Assembly (NCBI RefSeq): GCF_900070365.1
Contig: NZ_LN850107.1
Location: 4,898,001-4,962,000 of the forward strand
DNA length: 64,000 nucleotides
DNA from: Alloactinosynnema sp. L-07
GTDB taxonomy: Bacteria; Actinomycetota; Actinomycetes; Mycobacteriales; Pseudonocardiaceae
Direction: 5' to 3'
The stretch's first letter is position 1. The number at the start of each line of letters is the position of its first letter. Made by a program: the position numbers and the translations under genes. The notes below the pieces were generated by a model. It had not been told where the DNA came from. It saw only the letters and a list, made by a program, of their open reading frames with translations, and did no database searches. Of this stretch, positions 28,023-36,245 are shown piece by piece.

Positions 28023-28561
28023 CGCTGCACGCGGACGCCGTGGCCACGCTGACCTCGTGGAAGCCCGCCGACCGCGGACAGGAGTCCCTGCGCCAGGCCT
28101 ACCTCGGTTTCCTCGCGGCACGGCCGGACGCGTGTGAACGCGCGTGCGCGGCCGGACACCTCACGGCGTCGGCGCTGGTCCTGGACGACACGGGGTCCCA
28201 GGTCCTGCTGACCCTGCACCCGCGCGTCGGCACCTGGCTGCAGTTGGGTGGCCATTGCGAGCCTTCGGATGTGTCACTGGCGGGGGCGGCGCTGCGGGAG
28301 GCGACCGAGGAGTCGGGGATCGACGGGCTGGTGATCGAGCCGGTGCCGTTTCATGTGGACGTGCACCCGATCACGTGCTCGCTTGGTGTGCCGACCCGGC
28401 ATTTCGACGTCCGTTTCGCGGTGCGCGCGCCCGCGGGTGCGCGCGCGGTGTGCAGTGACGAGTCGCTGGATCTGCGGTGGTGGCCGATCGACGCGCTGCC
28501 GGACGACCCGGACGGCTCAGCCGGGATCGCGGAGATGATCGACGCCTTGGTCGCGCGGTGA
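28019..28561 (+). CDS. NUDIX hydrolase
   Basis: 180 aa from ATG 28019, overlapping the fbiB stop by 4 bp (ATGA). The NUDIX box is [26 protein letters not shown]: the REATEESG core is intact but there is one extra residue between the Gly and the core, a variant common in this actinobacterial group. It would hydrolyse a nucleoside-diphosphate derivative. Tight coupling to fbiB suggests a link with F420 metabolism, but that is inference. Confidence 0.88.
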   Translation: MTLHADAVATLTSWKPADRGQESLRQAYLGFLAARPDACERACAAGHLTASALVLDDTGSQVLLTLHPRVGTWLQLGGHCEPSDVSLAGAALREATEESGIDGLVIEPVPFHVDVHPITCSLGVPTRHFDVRFAVRAPAGARAVCSDESLDLRWWPIDALPDDPDGSAGIAEMIDALVAR

Positions 28562-28926
28562 TCAGCGTCCGGATTGATCCGGAGTCGGCGGTGCCGCCGT
28601 TCGAGCAGGTTCGGAGTGGGCTGGCGCAGGGGATCAACGATCACACGCTGGCGGTGGGGACGAAGCTGCCTACTGTTCGGCAGTTGGCGGCCGATCTTGG
28701 TTTGGCGGCTAATACCGTGGCGCGCGCTTATCGGGAGTTGGAAGAGGCTGGTCTGGTCGAGACGCGCGGGCGAGCGGGGACGTTCGTTGGGGCGGCGGGG
28801 GATCGGACGCTGGAACGCGCGCGCACGGCGGCGGCGGCTTATGCGTCGGCGGCTCATAAGTTGGGACTGTCGACGGAGGATGCGTTGGCGATTGTTGAGG
28901 CGGCGCTCGCGCAGCAGACTCGGTGA
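28558..28926 (+). CDS. GntR-family transcriptional regulator (YtrA-like, short)
   Basis: 122 aa from GTG 28558, overlapping the NUDIX stop by 4 bp. RIDPESAVPPFEQVRSGL leads into the winged helix TKLPTVRQLAADLGLAANTVARAYRELEEAGLVETRGRAGTFV, followed by a short helical tail without a ligand-binding domain. That is typical of YtrA-type GntR proteins. Last gene of the fbiA operon; possibly an autoregulator of it. Confidence 0.9.
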   Translation: MISVRIDPESAVPPFEQVRSGLAQGINDHTLAVGTKLPTVRQLAADLGLAANTVARAYRELEEAGLVETRGRAGTFVGAAGDRTLERARTAAAAYASAAHKLGLSTEDALAIVEAALAQQTR

Positions 28927-29095
28927 CAATCCGACAATCCTTAAGTTGAACAATCCGGCGTGGGTAGACGGCGCCCGCTGTTCAACGTCGCCCGCTGTTC
29001 GCGGATCCTGCCGTTCAGCGATTCACCCTGTTCACATCGCTGTTCAACCGATCAGCGGACCCGGCGTCGTCCGGGCCGTCTGGCTTGGGCCGCAC

Positions 29096-29249
29096 CATCG
29101 GGTGAAACTGGGCGATCACGCTGTGCCCGGGGCCCCTACGACGGCCCCTGTGGGGAAAAAGCGGTGGCGGATAAGGCACCCCACACGCCAGGCAGCTTAG
29201 GGGCCGTCGTCCCCCCAGACACAGCGTGATCGCCCAGTTTCACCCGATG
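29096..29249. repeat. 154-bp long palindrome with 30-bp perfect arms
   Basis: The 28927-29494 gap has no intact gene. The arm at 29096-29125 (begins CATCGGGTGAAACTGGGCGA) is the exact reverse complement of 29220-29249. Inside, ACGACGGCCCCT (29138-29149) pairs with 29199-29210 and GTGGGG (29150-29155) with CCCCAC (29179-29184), so transcripts fold into one long stem. It lies between the plus-strand GntR gene and the minus-strand ATPase gene. Confidence 0.85.
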
Positions 29250-29291
29250 CTGCTTTGTGGGTCGGCGCGGCTTGGATCATTCTACAATTCT

Positions 29292-29370
29292 ACGTTTCGG
29301 CAATCCTACAATCGTTGCGGGCGTTGTTGAGTCGGGCGGCCCGGCGGGTTAGGTGGTCGCGTTCGGCGAG
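29292..29370 (-). pseudogene. 3'-terminal remnant of a second ECF42-like sigma gene, forming a direct repeat
   Basis: On the minus strand this segment encodes LAERDHLTRRAARLNNAR, nearly the C-terminus of the ECF42 gene at 30933 (LAERDHLTRQAARLHNTR). It is followed, as there, by a CGATTGTAGGATTG block. About 40 bp present in the other copy are missing. Nothing upstream in frame continues the protein. Confidence 0.7.
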
Positions 29371-29494
29371 CCCGTCTTGGGGTAGTTGAAGTGTCGAACT
29401 CCGTTCGCTCGCCCTCAACCGCCCACCCGATGGTCGCGACGTGGCCCAACCCTGCGGTGGATCGGCCGGTCCGCGTTCGAATCGCGCCGCCTGC

Positions 29495-30778
29495 TCACGC
29501 GAGCCCCGCCACCAGGTCGGCGACTTCTCGCGCCATCTCGCCGGTGGTCACCCTCGGCACGCCGCCATAGCGGCCCCGGAGATAGCCGCGCTCCAGATTC
29601 TCGTCCCTGCGCGGCCGGGCATCGATCAGGGAATACAGCTCGGTCTCCCCGCTCGACTTCTTCGCCGCGATCCACACCTGGTCACGACTCAGCGGCCTGC
29701 CAACCATCCCGGTGCCGAGCAGGGTCGCGTCATGAGTGGTGAACAGCAACTGCGCGCCGTGCGGGTTGGCGACCGGGTCCTGGAAGAGCCGGATGACCTC
29801 GGCGGCGAGGATCGGGTGCAAGCTGGAGTCAAGTTCATCCGCGAGCAAGACCGACCCACTGTCAAGTTTGTCCAGCGCCTGCCCGATGAACGCGAACCAC
29901 GCGTGAGTGCCAAGGGACTCCTGGGAGTGGAACTCGAGGGCCACCGGTTCGTCACCGCTTCCGCGGTGCAGCAACCGTATCTGCTGGTCGACCGGCTTCG
30001 CGCTGTCCACGTCCAGCCCAAGAATTCCCAAATCCGCCAGCCGCAGCAGCGACTCGACTCGACCGCGGTAACCGGTATCGTGATGATCTGTCAGCCGCTT
30101 CCTGGTGTATTCGGCACGCTTCGTCATATCGTCGCCGGAGCTGACCATCGACAGGTTGTCCAGGAACCAGCGATAAATGGGAGACAGCTGCGGGTGATTG
30201 AGGGTGGCCGCGACTGTCAGAAAGAGCGCATTTGGCCTGGTCGATGCGACCAGATGTTCCTTGGCGCCACGCAGGTTCTCATTGGGGAAGTGAATTTCCT
30301 TGCCTTTACGCCCCGGATCGCGATCGAACCAAACTTGCTTGTTTCCTTTGGGGTAGGCGTGCAGCCACTCAGCCTCCACCCGATCGTCGGACAACTCGAA
30401 TCCGTACGTGTAGCGCACTTTCCGCCCGTCGCGACGCGAACCCTCAGGCAACAGCAGATCGACCTCGAAGAGTGTTGTTTCGTCCCCGCAAGTAGGGTCG
30501 AGCGCGAACGGCTCCCGAGGCACCCCATGTCCACCCGCCCAGGACACCATCGAGTCGCGCACGGCCGCCCTCATCGCCAGCAGCGCCTGCAGCAGGTTCG
30601 ACTTGCCGGAAGCGTTGGCCCCGAACACCCCGACCGCGGGGATGATGCCGATCTCCTTGCCGCCCGACTCGACGCCGGTGCGCCGGACGATCGCGTCATC
30701 GGAGTCGGACGCGACGAAGGAAAGTTCAGCCTCTCCTCGAAGCGACCGGAAGTTCGCGACCCGAAACCGCACCAGCAC
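29495..30778 (-). CDS. AAA family ATPase, COG1106/AAA_15-like (defence-type candidate)
   Basis: 427 aa. Walker A is GANASGKS (residues 53-60), the SxGT-type block is ESLGTHAWF (about 288), Walker B is SVLLADELDSSLHP (about 309-322), and a switch region LLFTTHDATLLG follows. FRSLRGEAELSFVAS is the ABC/SMC-like N-terminal strand pair. The layout matches ATPases of RloA, AbiLi and PARIS-AriA type, which usually pair with an effector nuclease; no partner gene is present here. Upstream, TGTAGGATT occurs twice (near 30831 and 30889). The gene is bounded by the direct repeats described here. Confidence 0.82.
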   Translation of the reverse strand: MLVRFRVANFRSLRGEAELSFVASDSDDAIVRRTGVESGGKEIGIIPAVGVFGANASGKSNLLQALLAMRAAVRDSMVSWAGGHGVPREPFALDPTCGDETTLFEVDLLLPEGSRRDGRKVRYTYGFELSDDRVEAEWLHAYPKGNKQVWFDRDPGRKGKEIHFPNENLRGAKEHLVASTRPNALFLTVAATLNHPQLSPIYRWFLDNLSMVSSGDDMTKRAEYTRKRLTDHHDTGYRGRVESLLRLADLGILGLDVDSAKPVDQQIRLLHRGSGDEPVALEFHSQESLGTHAWFAFIGQALDKLDSGSVLLADELDSSLHPILAAEVIRLFQDPVANPHGAQLLFTTHDATLLGTGMVGRPLSRDQVWIAAKKSSGETELYSLIDARPRRDENLERGYLRGRYGGVPRVTTGEMAREVADLVAGLA

Positions 30779-30878
30779 CGCCGGCCTCCCTATACCCTGG
30801 CGAAACGTTGCCCAGACAGACTCTCAGGTAGAAATCCTACAGGATCGCCACCAAAACCCGGATTCAAGCCGGGATCCA

Positions 30879-30998
30879 ACGTTCCGACAATCCTACAATC
30901 GCTGGTCCGGGACCCGGATGTCGTCCGGGGCGTCAGTGCGGCTGGCGGGTGTTGTGGAGTCGGGCGGCTTGGCGGGTTAGGTGGTCGCGTTCGGCGAG
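30879..30998. repeat. Right-hand direct-repeat copy flanking the ATPase gene (overlaps ECF42 3' end)
   Basis: ACGTTCCGACAATCCTACAA at 30879 corresponds to ACGTTTCGGCAATCCTACAA at 29292, and 30944-30998 matches 29317-29370 closely. The segment 30902-30943 is the part missing from the left copy; a piece resembling it (GACCCGGCGTCGTCCGG) occurs at 29057-29075. Confidence 0.65.
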
Positions 30999-32081
30999 GT
31001 TGGGTGCCTGTTGAGCCGCATCGGCGTACAGCCGGGCTGCCGTCTCCAGGTCGCCGTCGCGCTCGTGAAGGTAGGCCGCTACCGCGGTGTGGCGGGGCAG
31101 TGAGTCGTCCAGTTTCGCGAGTGCCGCGAGGCCTGCGATGGGGCCGTCCGCCTCGCCGACGGCCACCGCGCGGTTGAGCCGGACGACCGGGCTGTCGGTC
31201 AGGCGCGCGAGTTCGTCGTACCACTCGACTATCTGTACCCAGTCGGTCTCCCCTGCCGTGGGCGCGTCCGCGTGCAGTGCGGCGATGGCGGCCTGAGCCT
31301 GGAACTCGCCCAGTCGGTCGCGCGCCAGGGCCGCCTGCAGGATCTCGACGCCCTCGGTGATCGACTCGGTGTCCCATCGGCCGCGGTCCTGCTCGGCGAG
31401 CGGCACGAGGCTGCCGTCGGGCGCGGTCCGGGCCGTGCGTCGGGCGTGGTGGAGCAGCATGAGGGCGAGCAGGCCGGCCACCTCGGGGTGATCAATCACA
31501 GTCGCAAGCTGCCGGGTGAGTCGGATGGCCTCGACAGCGAGATCGACATCGCCGCTATAGCCCTCGTTGAAGACCAGGTATAGAACGCGTAGGACGGTGG
31601 CGACGTCGCCGGGCTGGTCGAAACGCACTCCCGAGACAGTGCGCTTGGCCCGGCTGATGCGCTGCGCCATGGTCGCTTCGGGCACCAGGTAGGCCTGAGC
31701 GATTTGGCGGGTGGTCAGCCCTCCAACGGCGCGCAGCGTGAGCGCGACGGCGGATGACGGCGTCAGCGACGGGTGGGCGCACAGGAAGTAGAGCTGGAGC
31801 GTGTCATCGACCGCGGGCGCGGGCCCGGGCACGGGCTCCTCTTCGACGAGGTCTTCACGCCTGCGCCGGGCGACGTCCGCGCGGGTGGCGTCGAGGAACT
31901 TGCGCCAGGCCGCGGTGATCAGCCAGCCCTTCGGGTCGCGCGGCGGGTCGGCGGGCCAGACGCGGACGGCCTCGACCAGCGCGTCCTGCACGGCGTCCTC
32001 GGCCGCCGCGAAGTCTGCTCCGCGGCGGACGAGGATACCGAGCACGCTGGGCGTGAGGCTCCTGAGTAGGACCTCGTTCAC
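30933..32081 (-). CDS. ECF42-group RNA polymerase sigma factor
   Basis: 382 aa. The sigma2 region (AAEDAVQDALVEAVRVWP, GWLITAAWRKFLDATRAD) and sigma4 region (LRAVGGLTTRQIAQAYLVPEATMAQRISRAKR) are followed by a long helical C-terminal extension (DUF6596/TPR-like) with LYFLCAHPSLTP, VLYLVFNEGYSG and DWVQIVEWYDELARLTDSPVVRLNRAVAVGEADGP. This extension defines ECF42, which is needed for activity and has no classical anti-sigma factor. It starts 3 bp after the DGPF gene, its usual partner. Confidence 0.94.
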   Translation of the reverse strand: MNEVLLRSLTPSVLGILVRRGADFAAAEDAVQDALVEAVRVWPADPPRDPKGWLITAAWRKFLDATRADVARRRREDLVEEEPVPGPAPAVDDTLQLYFLCAHPSLTPSSAVALTLRAVGGLTTRQIAQAYLVPEATMAQRISRAKRTVSGVRFDQPGDVATVLRVLYLVFNEGYSGDVDLAVEAIRLTRQLATVIDHPEVAGLLALMLLHHARRTARTAPDGSLVPLAEQDRGRWDTESITEGVEILQAALARDRLGEFQAQAAIAALHADAPTAGETDWVQIVEWYDELARLTDSPVVRLNRAVAVGEADGPIAGLAALAKLDDSLPRHTAVAAYLHERDGDLETAARLYADAAQQAPNLAERDHLTRQAARLHNTRQPH

Positions 32082-32084
32082 AGG

Positions 32085-32492
32085 TCACTCCGTGATGGTG
32101 GGCGGCGCAGCCATGAAGGGGCGCACCTCAAGCCACTCGTGGATCGGCTTCCCGCCCGCGCCCGGGGCGGCCGACAGGTCCCCGGCCAGCTCGACGGCGC
32201 GCTCGTGGCTGTCGACGTCGATCACCATCCAGCCCGCGATGAGGTCCTTGGTCTCGGCGAACGGGCCGTCGGTCACCGGCGGACGACCCTCGCCGTCATA
32301 GCGGACCCACGTCCCCTCGGGGGCCAGCGCCTGACCGTCGACGAACTCGCCGGTCCCCTCCAGCCGGGCCGCGAAGTCGCTCATGTACCGCATGTGGGCC
32401 GAGATCTCCGCGGGCGTCCACCGGTCCATGGGCACGTCGTTGACCGCTGACGGGGCGCCGCGGTAGTGCTTGAGCAGCAAGTACTTGGCCAT
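32085..32492 (-). CDS. YCII-related DGPF-domain protein
   Basis: 135 aa. The DGPF motif is in PPVTDGPFAETKDLIAGWMVIDVDS. Small dimeric ferredoxin-like proteins of this group are found beside ECF42 sigma factors across actinobacteria. Their biochemical role is unknown; genetic work elsewhere did not show them to be simple anti-sigma factors. First gene of the two-gene unit; ATG start at 32490-32492 with AAGGAG upstream. Confidence 0.92.
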   Translation of the reverse strand: MAKYLLLKHYRGAPSAVNDVPMDRWTPAEISAHMRYMSDFAARLEGTGEFVDGQALAPEGTWVRYDGEGRPPVTDGPFAETKDLIAGWMVIDVDSHERAVELAGDLSAAPGAGGKPIHEWLEVRPFMAAPPTITE

Positions 32493-32594
32493 CGTGGTTC
32501 TCCTTGGTGCTGATGCGACCCAGTCCGGTCGCGTTCAGTGCGGGGACGGAGCAGGTCACGGGTTCTCGACATCGCCGCCCGACTTTTCTTCGAG

Positions 32595-33515
32595 TCAGAG
32601 CCTGCGGTAGTCGCGCGGTGAGAAGCGCGGCGCGAAGCGGGGTTTGCCGGGGCCGCCGAGCAGGACGTAGAGGGCCGCGCGGTGGCGTTGTGGGGTGTAG
32701 GGGGCCAGTTCTTCGAGCATCCGGTCGTCGTCGATCTTGTGGCCGAGCAGGCCATAGCCGATGAGGTCCGACAGGTGGTAGTCGCCGACGCTGAGCGCGT
32801 CCGGGTCGCCCCAGGCGCGCTGGGCGACCTCCGCCGCGGTCCACACGCCGATGCCCGGGACCTTCCGCAGCAGGGCCCGTCCCTCTTCGCCCTTGAGCTC
32901 GACCGCGCGCTCCAGTCGGCCCGCCACTTGGGCCGCGGCGAGCACCGCGCGGCGGCGGGCGCCGTCGAGGCCTGCCTTGTGCCACTCCCAGTCCTCGATG
33001 CCCAGCACGGCCCGCGGCGAAGGCGGGGTCGTGAGGCCGGCGGGTGCCGGTCCGGGCGCGGGGTCGCCGAAGCGGCGGGCCAGGTCACGCCAGGTGCGGT
33101 AGGCCTCGGTGCCGGTCACTTTCTGTTCGATGATCGCCGCGAGCAGCACGTCCCACACCCGCCCGGTCGAACCCAAACGCAGCCCGGGGCGCCTGCGCCG
33201 GGACTCCGCGACGAGCGGATGGTGCGCGACGAAGCCGGAGTCGTCGTCCTCGGCGCCGAGCAACGCGGGCAGGCCGTCGATGAGCCGCTCCGCGCCGGGC
33301 CCCCAGGCTGACGCGGCCACGTCGTCGCCGATGCGCAGGCAGAGCGTGCCCGCTCCGTCCGGGGTGTTGGCGGCCAGCCAGAGCCCACGCTCGTCCTGCT
33401 GCCACGCCGGGTCGCCCGGGCCGCGCCGCAGCGGGCGCAGGGCGCTCGCGACGTCATGCGGGCCGTCGGGTGCCCAGTGCCGTACCAGGGCGGCGGGGGC
33501 GGGGATCGCGGTCAT
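32595..33515 (-). CDS. DNA-3-methyladenine glycosylase 2-like (AlkA/HhH-GPD)
   Basis: 306 aa from ATG 33513-33515 (a GTG codon just before could also start). The helix-hairpin-helix is LLRKVPGIGVWTAAEVAQRAWGDPDALSVGDYHLSD; the Asp in the last block is the usual catalytic Asp of HhH-GPD glycosylases. IIEQKVTGTEAYRTWRDLARRFG is the conserved helix. It would excise alkylated purines in base excision repair. Divergent from manC. Confidence 0.88.
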   Translation of the reverse strand: MTAIPAPAALVRHWAPDGPHDVASALRPLRRGPGDPAWQQDERGLWLAANTPDGAGTLCLRIGDDVAASAWGPGAERLIDGLPALLGAEDDDSGFVAHHPLVAESRRRRPGLRLGSTGRVWDVLLAAIIEQKVTGTEAYRTWRDLARRFGDPAPGPAPAGLTTPPSPRAVLGIEDWEWHKAGLDGARRRAVLAAAQVAGRLERAVELKGEEGRALLRKVPGIGVWTAAEVAQRAWGDPDALSVGDYHLSDLIGYGLLGHKIDDDRMLEELAPYTPQRHRAALYVLLGGPGKPRFAPRFSPRDYRRL

Positions 33516-33592
33516 CACGAGGACCGTACCCGCCGGTTGGCTACAGTGGTCCGCACATCACGCCCGCCGGGGACCAAAGGACACCAAGCTCT

Positions 33593-34693
33593 GTGACTGC
33601 CGAACTGCATGTCGTCGTGCCCGCCGGGGGCAGCGGCACCCGCCTGTGGCCGCTGTCGCGGGCCGCGAACCCGAAGTTCCTGCACCCTCTCACCGGCACC
33701 GACCGGTCACTGCTGCAGGCCACCTTCGACCGCTTGGCCCCGCTCTCCTCGGCGGAGAACCTGCTGGTCGTGACCGGTACGGCGCACGCGGCGGGCGTCG
33801 CGCGGCAGCTGCCGGACCTGCCGGAGCGCAACATCCTGGTCGAGCCGCTGGCCCGTGACTCCTGCGCGGCCATCGCGCTGGCCGCCGCGGTGATCGACAA
33901 GCGCGCGCCGGGGGCGGTCATGGCCTCCTTCGCCGCCGACCACCTGATCACCGACACCGACGAGTTCGCCCACACCGTCGCCCGCGCGGTCGACGGCGCG
34001 CGCGACGGCAACCTGATGACCATCGGCATCACGCCGACCCGCCCCGAGACCGGCTATGGCTACCTGCGGTGCAGTGAACCCGCCGAGCGCGGGGTCATCC
34101 AGAAGCTGTTGGAGTTCAAGGAGAAGCCGAGCCTCGAGGTCGCCACCCAGTACGTCGAGTCGGGCAGCTACCTCTGGAACGCCAGCATGTTCGTCTGGCG
34201 CACCGACGTCTTCCTCGCCGAACTGTCCGCCCGCCGCCCCGACGTGGCCGAGCCGATCCTGGCCATCGCCGCCGCGTGGGACACCGAGGCGCAAGAAGCC
34301 GTGCTGTCCCAGCTGTGGCCGTCGGTGCCGAAGGTGGCCGTCGAGTACGCCGTGATGGAACCGGCCGCCGCCGAGGGCAAGGTCGCCACCGTCCCCGGCG
34401 ACTTCGGCTGGAGCGACATCGGCGACTTCGACACCCTCGGCGACCTGCTCGGCACCGACGTCGGCGAAGGCGGCCGATCGGTGTCGACCAGCGGCAACGG
34501 CAAGGTCATCGTGGTCGACGGCAAGGGCGTGGTCGTCGTCCCGGCGAACCGCCTGATCGCGACCCTCGGCGTCAACGACCTGATCGTGGTCGACACCGAG
34601 GACGCGGTCCTGGTGTGCAGGCGCGACCGGGCCCAGGACATCAAGAAGCTGACCGAGATCCTGCGCGAACGCGGCGAACTCGATTACATCTGA
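33593..34693 (+). CDS. manC: Mannose-1-phosphate guanylyltransferase
   Basis: 366 aa from GTG 33593. The nucleotidyl-transfer loop is PAGGSGTRLWPLSR (residues 10-23); PKFLHPL contains the invariant Lys of the family (PK motif), and FAADHLITD, YGYLRCSE, FKEKPSLE and GSYLWNASMFVWR are all present. It lacks the C-terminal PMI domain of the fused bacterial enzymes, as in M. tuberculosis (Rv3264c). Makes GDP-mannose from GTP and mannose-1-P for lipomannan-type glycans. Confidence 0.95.
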   Translation: MTAELHVVVPAGGSGTRLWPLSRAANPKFLHPLTGTDRSLLQATFDRLAPLSSAENLLVVTGTAHAAGVARQLPDLPERNILVEPLARDSCAAIALAAAVIDKRAPGAVMASFAADHLITDTDEFAHTVARAVDGARDGNLMTIGITPTRPETGYGYLRCSEPAERGVIQKLLEFKEKPSLEVATQYVESGSYLWNASMFVWRTDVFLAELSARRPDVAEPILAIAAAWDTEAQEAVLSQLWPSVPKVAVEYAVMEPAAAEGKVATVPGDFGWSDIGDFDTLGDLLGTDVGEGGRSVSTSGNGKVIVVDGKGVVVVPANRLIATLGVNDLIVVDTEDAVLVCRRDRAQDIKKLTEILRERGELDYI

Positions 34694-34781
34694 CCCGTCC
34701 GATCGGCGCTGGCCGATGACGGCACGCGACTGGAGAGATACTCTGGCAGGGCACATGGAGCGACGCAGGAGAGGGCACTCT

Positions 34782-35165
34782 ATGGACCCCCGAGAGCGCG
34801 CCGACGCCATTCTCGCCCGCGCACGTGCCCGTGGCGCCTTCGTCGTCACTCCGGAGAGTGCGATCTCTCCCATGGACGCCTCCGCGACACTGCAGATCCC
34901 ACGGGCTGTGGTGAACGCGCTGGACGACACTGAAGTCACCATGGTCTTCCCGGTGGCGACCGAGGAGCTTCCCGCGATCGCCCAGGACGCGGCGACGCAG
35001 TCGCTGGCCGCTCCGCCTCGTCGGGCCCAGCACCCGGTCGACCCGCGTTCCCGTCCCACGGAACAGCTTCCGCAGGCACGACCGGAGCAAGTGGACGGTC
35101 TGGTGCCCACGACGAGGCCGTCGCCGCAGCCTCGGCAGACCTTTACGCAGCGGCTCGACGGCTGA
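34782..35165 (+). CDS. Conserved actinobacterial hypothetical protein
   Basis: 127 aa from ATG 34782, with AGGAGAGG seven bases upstream; an in-frame extension to 34716 is less likely. The N-terminal 50 residues (MDPRERADAILARARARGAF, then VVTPESAISPMDASATLQIP) look conserved; the C-terminal half is Pro/Gln/Arg-rich and probably disordered. No known domain, no signal peptide. Downstream of manC on the same strand, 88 bp apart. Confidence 0.65.
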   Translation: MDPRERADAILARARARGAFVVTPESAISPMDASATLQIPRAVVNALDDTEVTMVFPVATEELPAIAQDAATQSLAAPPRRAQHPVDPRSRPTEQLPQARPEQVDGLVPTTRPSPQPRQTFTQRLDG

Positions 35166-35207
35166 GCCTGGTTGGGCCGAACCACGGCCCAGCTGCCCGG
35201 TGAGGTG

Positions 35208-35344
35208 CCTGTTTGGGTGGTTCGCCTTGATTTGGGGCCCCTAGAAATGGGCCTGTGCGGGTCAAAAGGCGAGCTCAAGGAACCTCACCCGCACCGCGAT
35301 TTTAGGCCCATTTCCCCCAAATCAAGGCGAACCACCCAAACAGG
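35208..35344. repeat. 137-bp long palindrome with 30-bp perfect arms
   Basis: The arm 35208-35237 (begins CCTGTTTGGGTGGTTCGCCT) is the exact reverse complement of 35315-35344. AAATGGGCCT (35245-35254) pairs with 35304-35313 and GTGCGGGT (35255-35262) with 35287-35294, leaving a 24-nt loop. It sits between the convergent hypothetical gene and wbbL. No T-tract. Confidence 0.85.
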
Positions 35345-35367
35345 CCGTTGGATTCGGCCCGTTGCGC

Positions 35368-36222
35368 TTAGCGGGTTTCGAGCTTAAGGCGTAGTGCTAG
35401 GCCTGCCTTCACTGCGAGGCGTACTGGCGCCCAGATGGGGCCCTGGTGGCGGTCTGCGATGTAGCGGTAGGCGCTGTCGTGGTGGGCTGCCAGCATCTTT
35501 GTCGATGCCTTTGCCGTGGATACGCCTTGGATGTGCATGACTTTGGCTGTGGGTACGTAGACGTTCTGCCAGCCAGCCCTGCCCAGGCGTTCGCCGAGGT
35601 CGACGTCCTCGAAGTACATGAAGTAGCGGGAATCGAAACCGTCAACCGAGTCGAAGGCCTCCCTGCGGATCAGGAAGCACGAGCCCGACAGCCAGCCTGC
35701 GACCCGCTCCCGGACATCCGTCGCCGACTGCTTGTACGCCTTGGTCCACGGGTTGCCCGGCCACACCTTCCCCAGTACCCCGTGCCCGATTCCCTTGCCC
35801 AGTGACGGGATCTCGCGGGCCGACGGATAGACCGCGCCGGTTTGTTCGGTGATCAGGGGGCCGAAGGCGCCGCCGCGGGGCCAGCGGTCGGCGGCTTCGA
35901 GGAGGGTGTCGAGGGAACCCGGCTCCCATTCGACGTCGGGGTTGGAGATCACGATCCAGCCGTAGCTGTCGTCCAGGGCGGCTACGCCGCGGTTGGCGCC
36001 CGCGCCGTAGCCGAGGTTTCCGCCGGTTCGCACGAGTTCGACGTTGTCGTGGGTCTCGGCGGCGGCCTCAGGGGCGCCGTCGGTGGAGCCGTTGTCGGCC
36101 AGGATCACGTGCACCGGGCGGGAGGTGGCCTTGTCCAGTGTCACAAGGAACCGGTCGAGCGTCTCCCCGGGCGAGTACGTCACGGTCACGACGGCGATCT
36201 CGGCACCGTAGGTTTCGGTCAC
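35368..36222 (-). CDS. wbbL: GT2 rhamnosyltransferase (WbbL-like, galactan linkage unit)
   Basis: 284 aa from GTG 36220-36222. GT-A motifs: ILADNGSTDGAPEAAAE, LGYGAGANRG, ISNPDVEWEPGSL, GSCFLIRREAFDSVDGFDSRYFMYFEDVDLGERL. In M. tuberculosis WbbL (Rv3265c) adds rhamnose from dTDP-rhamnose to decaprenyl-PP-GlcNAc, forming the arabinogalactan-peptidoglycan linker. The same neighbours (manC and rmlD on either side) support the call. Here it is convergent to manC, unlike the co-directional order I remember for M. tuberculosis. Confidence 0.88.
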   Translation of the reverse strand: MTETYGAEIAVVTVTYSPGETLDRFLVTLDKATSRPVHVILADNGSTDGAPEAAAETHDNVELVRTGGNLGYGAGANRGVAALDDSYGWIVISNPDVEWEPGSLDTLLEAADRWPRGGAFGPLITEQTGAVYPSAREIPSLGKGIGHGVLGKVWPGNPWTKAYKQSATDVRERVAGWLSGSCFLIRREAFDSVDGFDSRYFMYFEDVDLGERLGRAGWQNVYVPTAKVMHIQGVSTAKASTKMLAAHHDSAYRYIADRHQGPIWAPVRLAVKAGLALRLKLETR

Positions 36223-36245
36223 GACCAAACATTGTCCACGCAGGC

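Noticed and set aside
29455..29490. GTTCGAATC flanked by a GC stem, resembling a tRNA T-arm or att-site remnant at the edge of the ATPase insertion
   Set aside because: The stem is imperfect, no matching acceptor or anticodon arm lies upstream, and no second copy exists at the other boundary.
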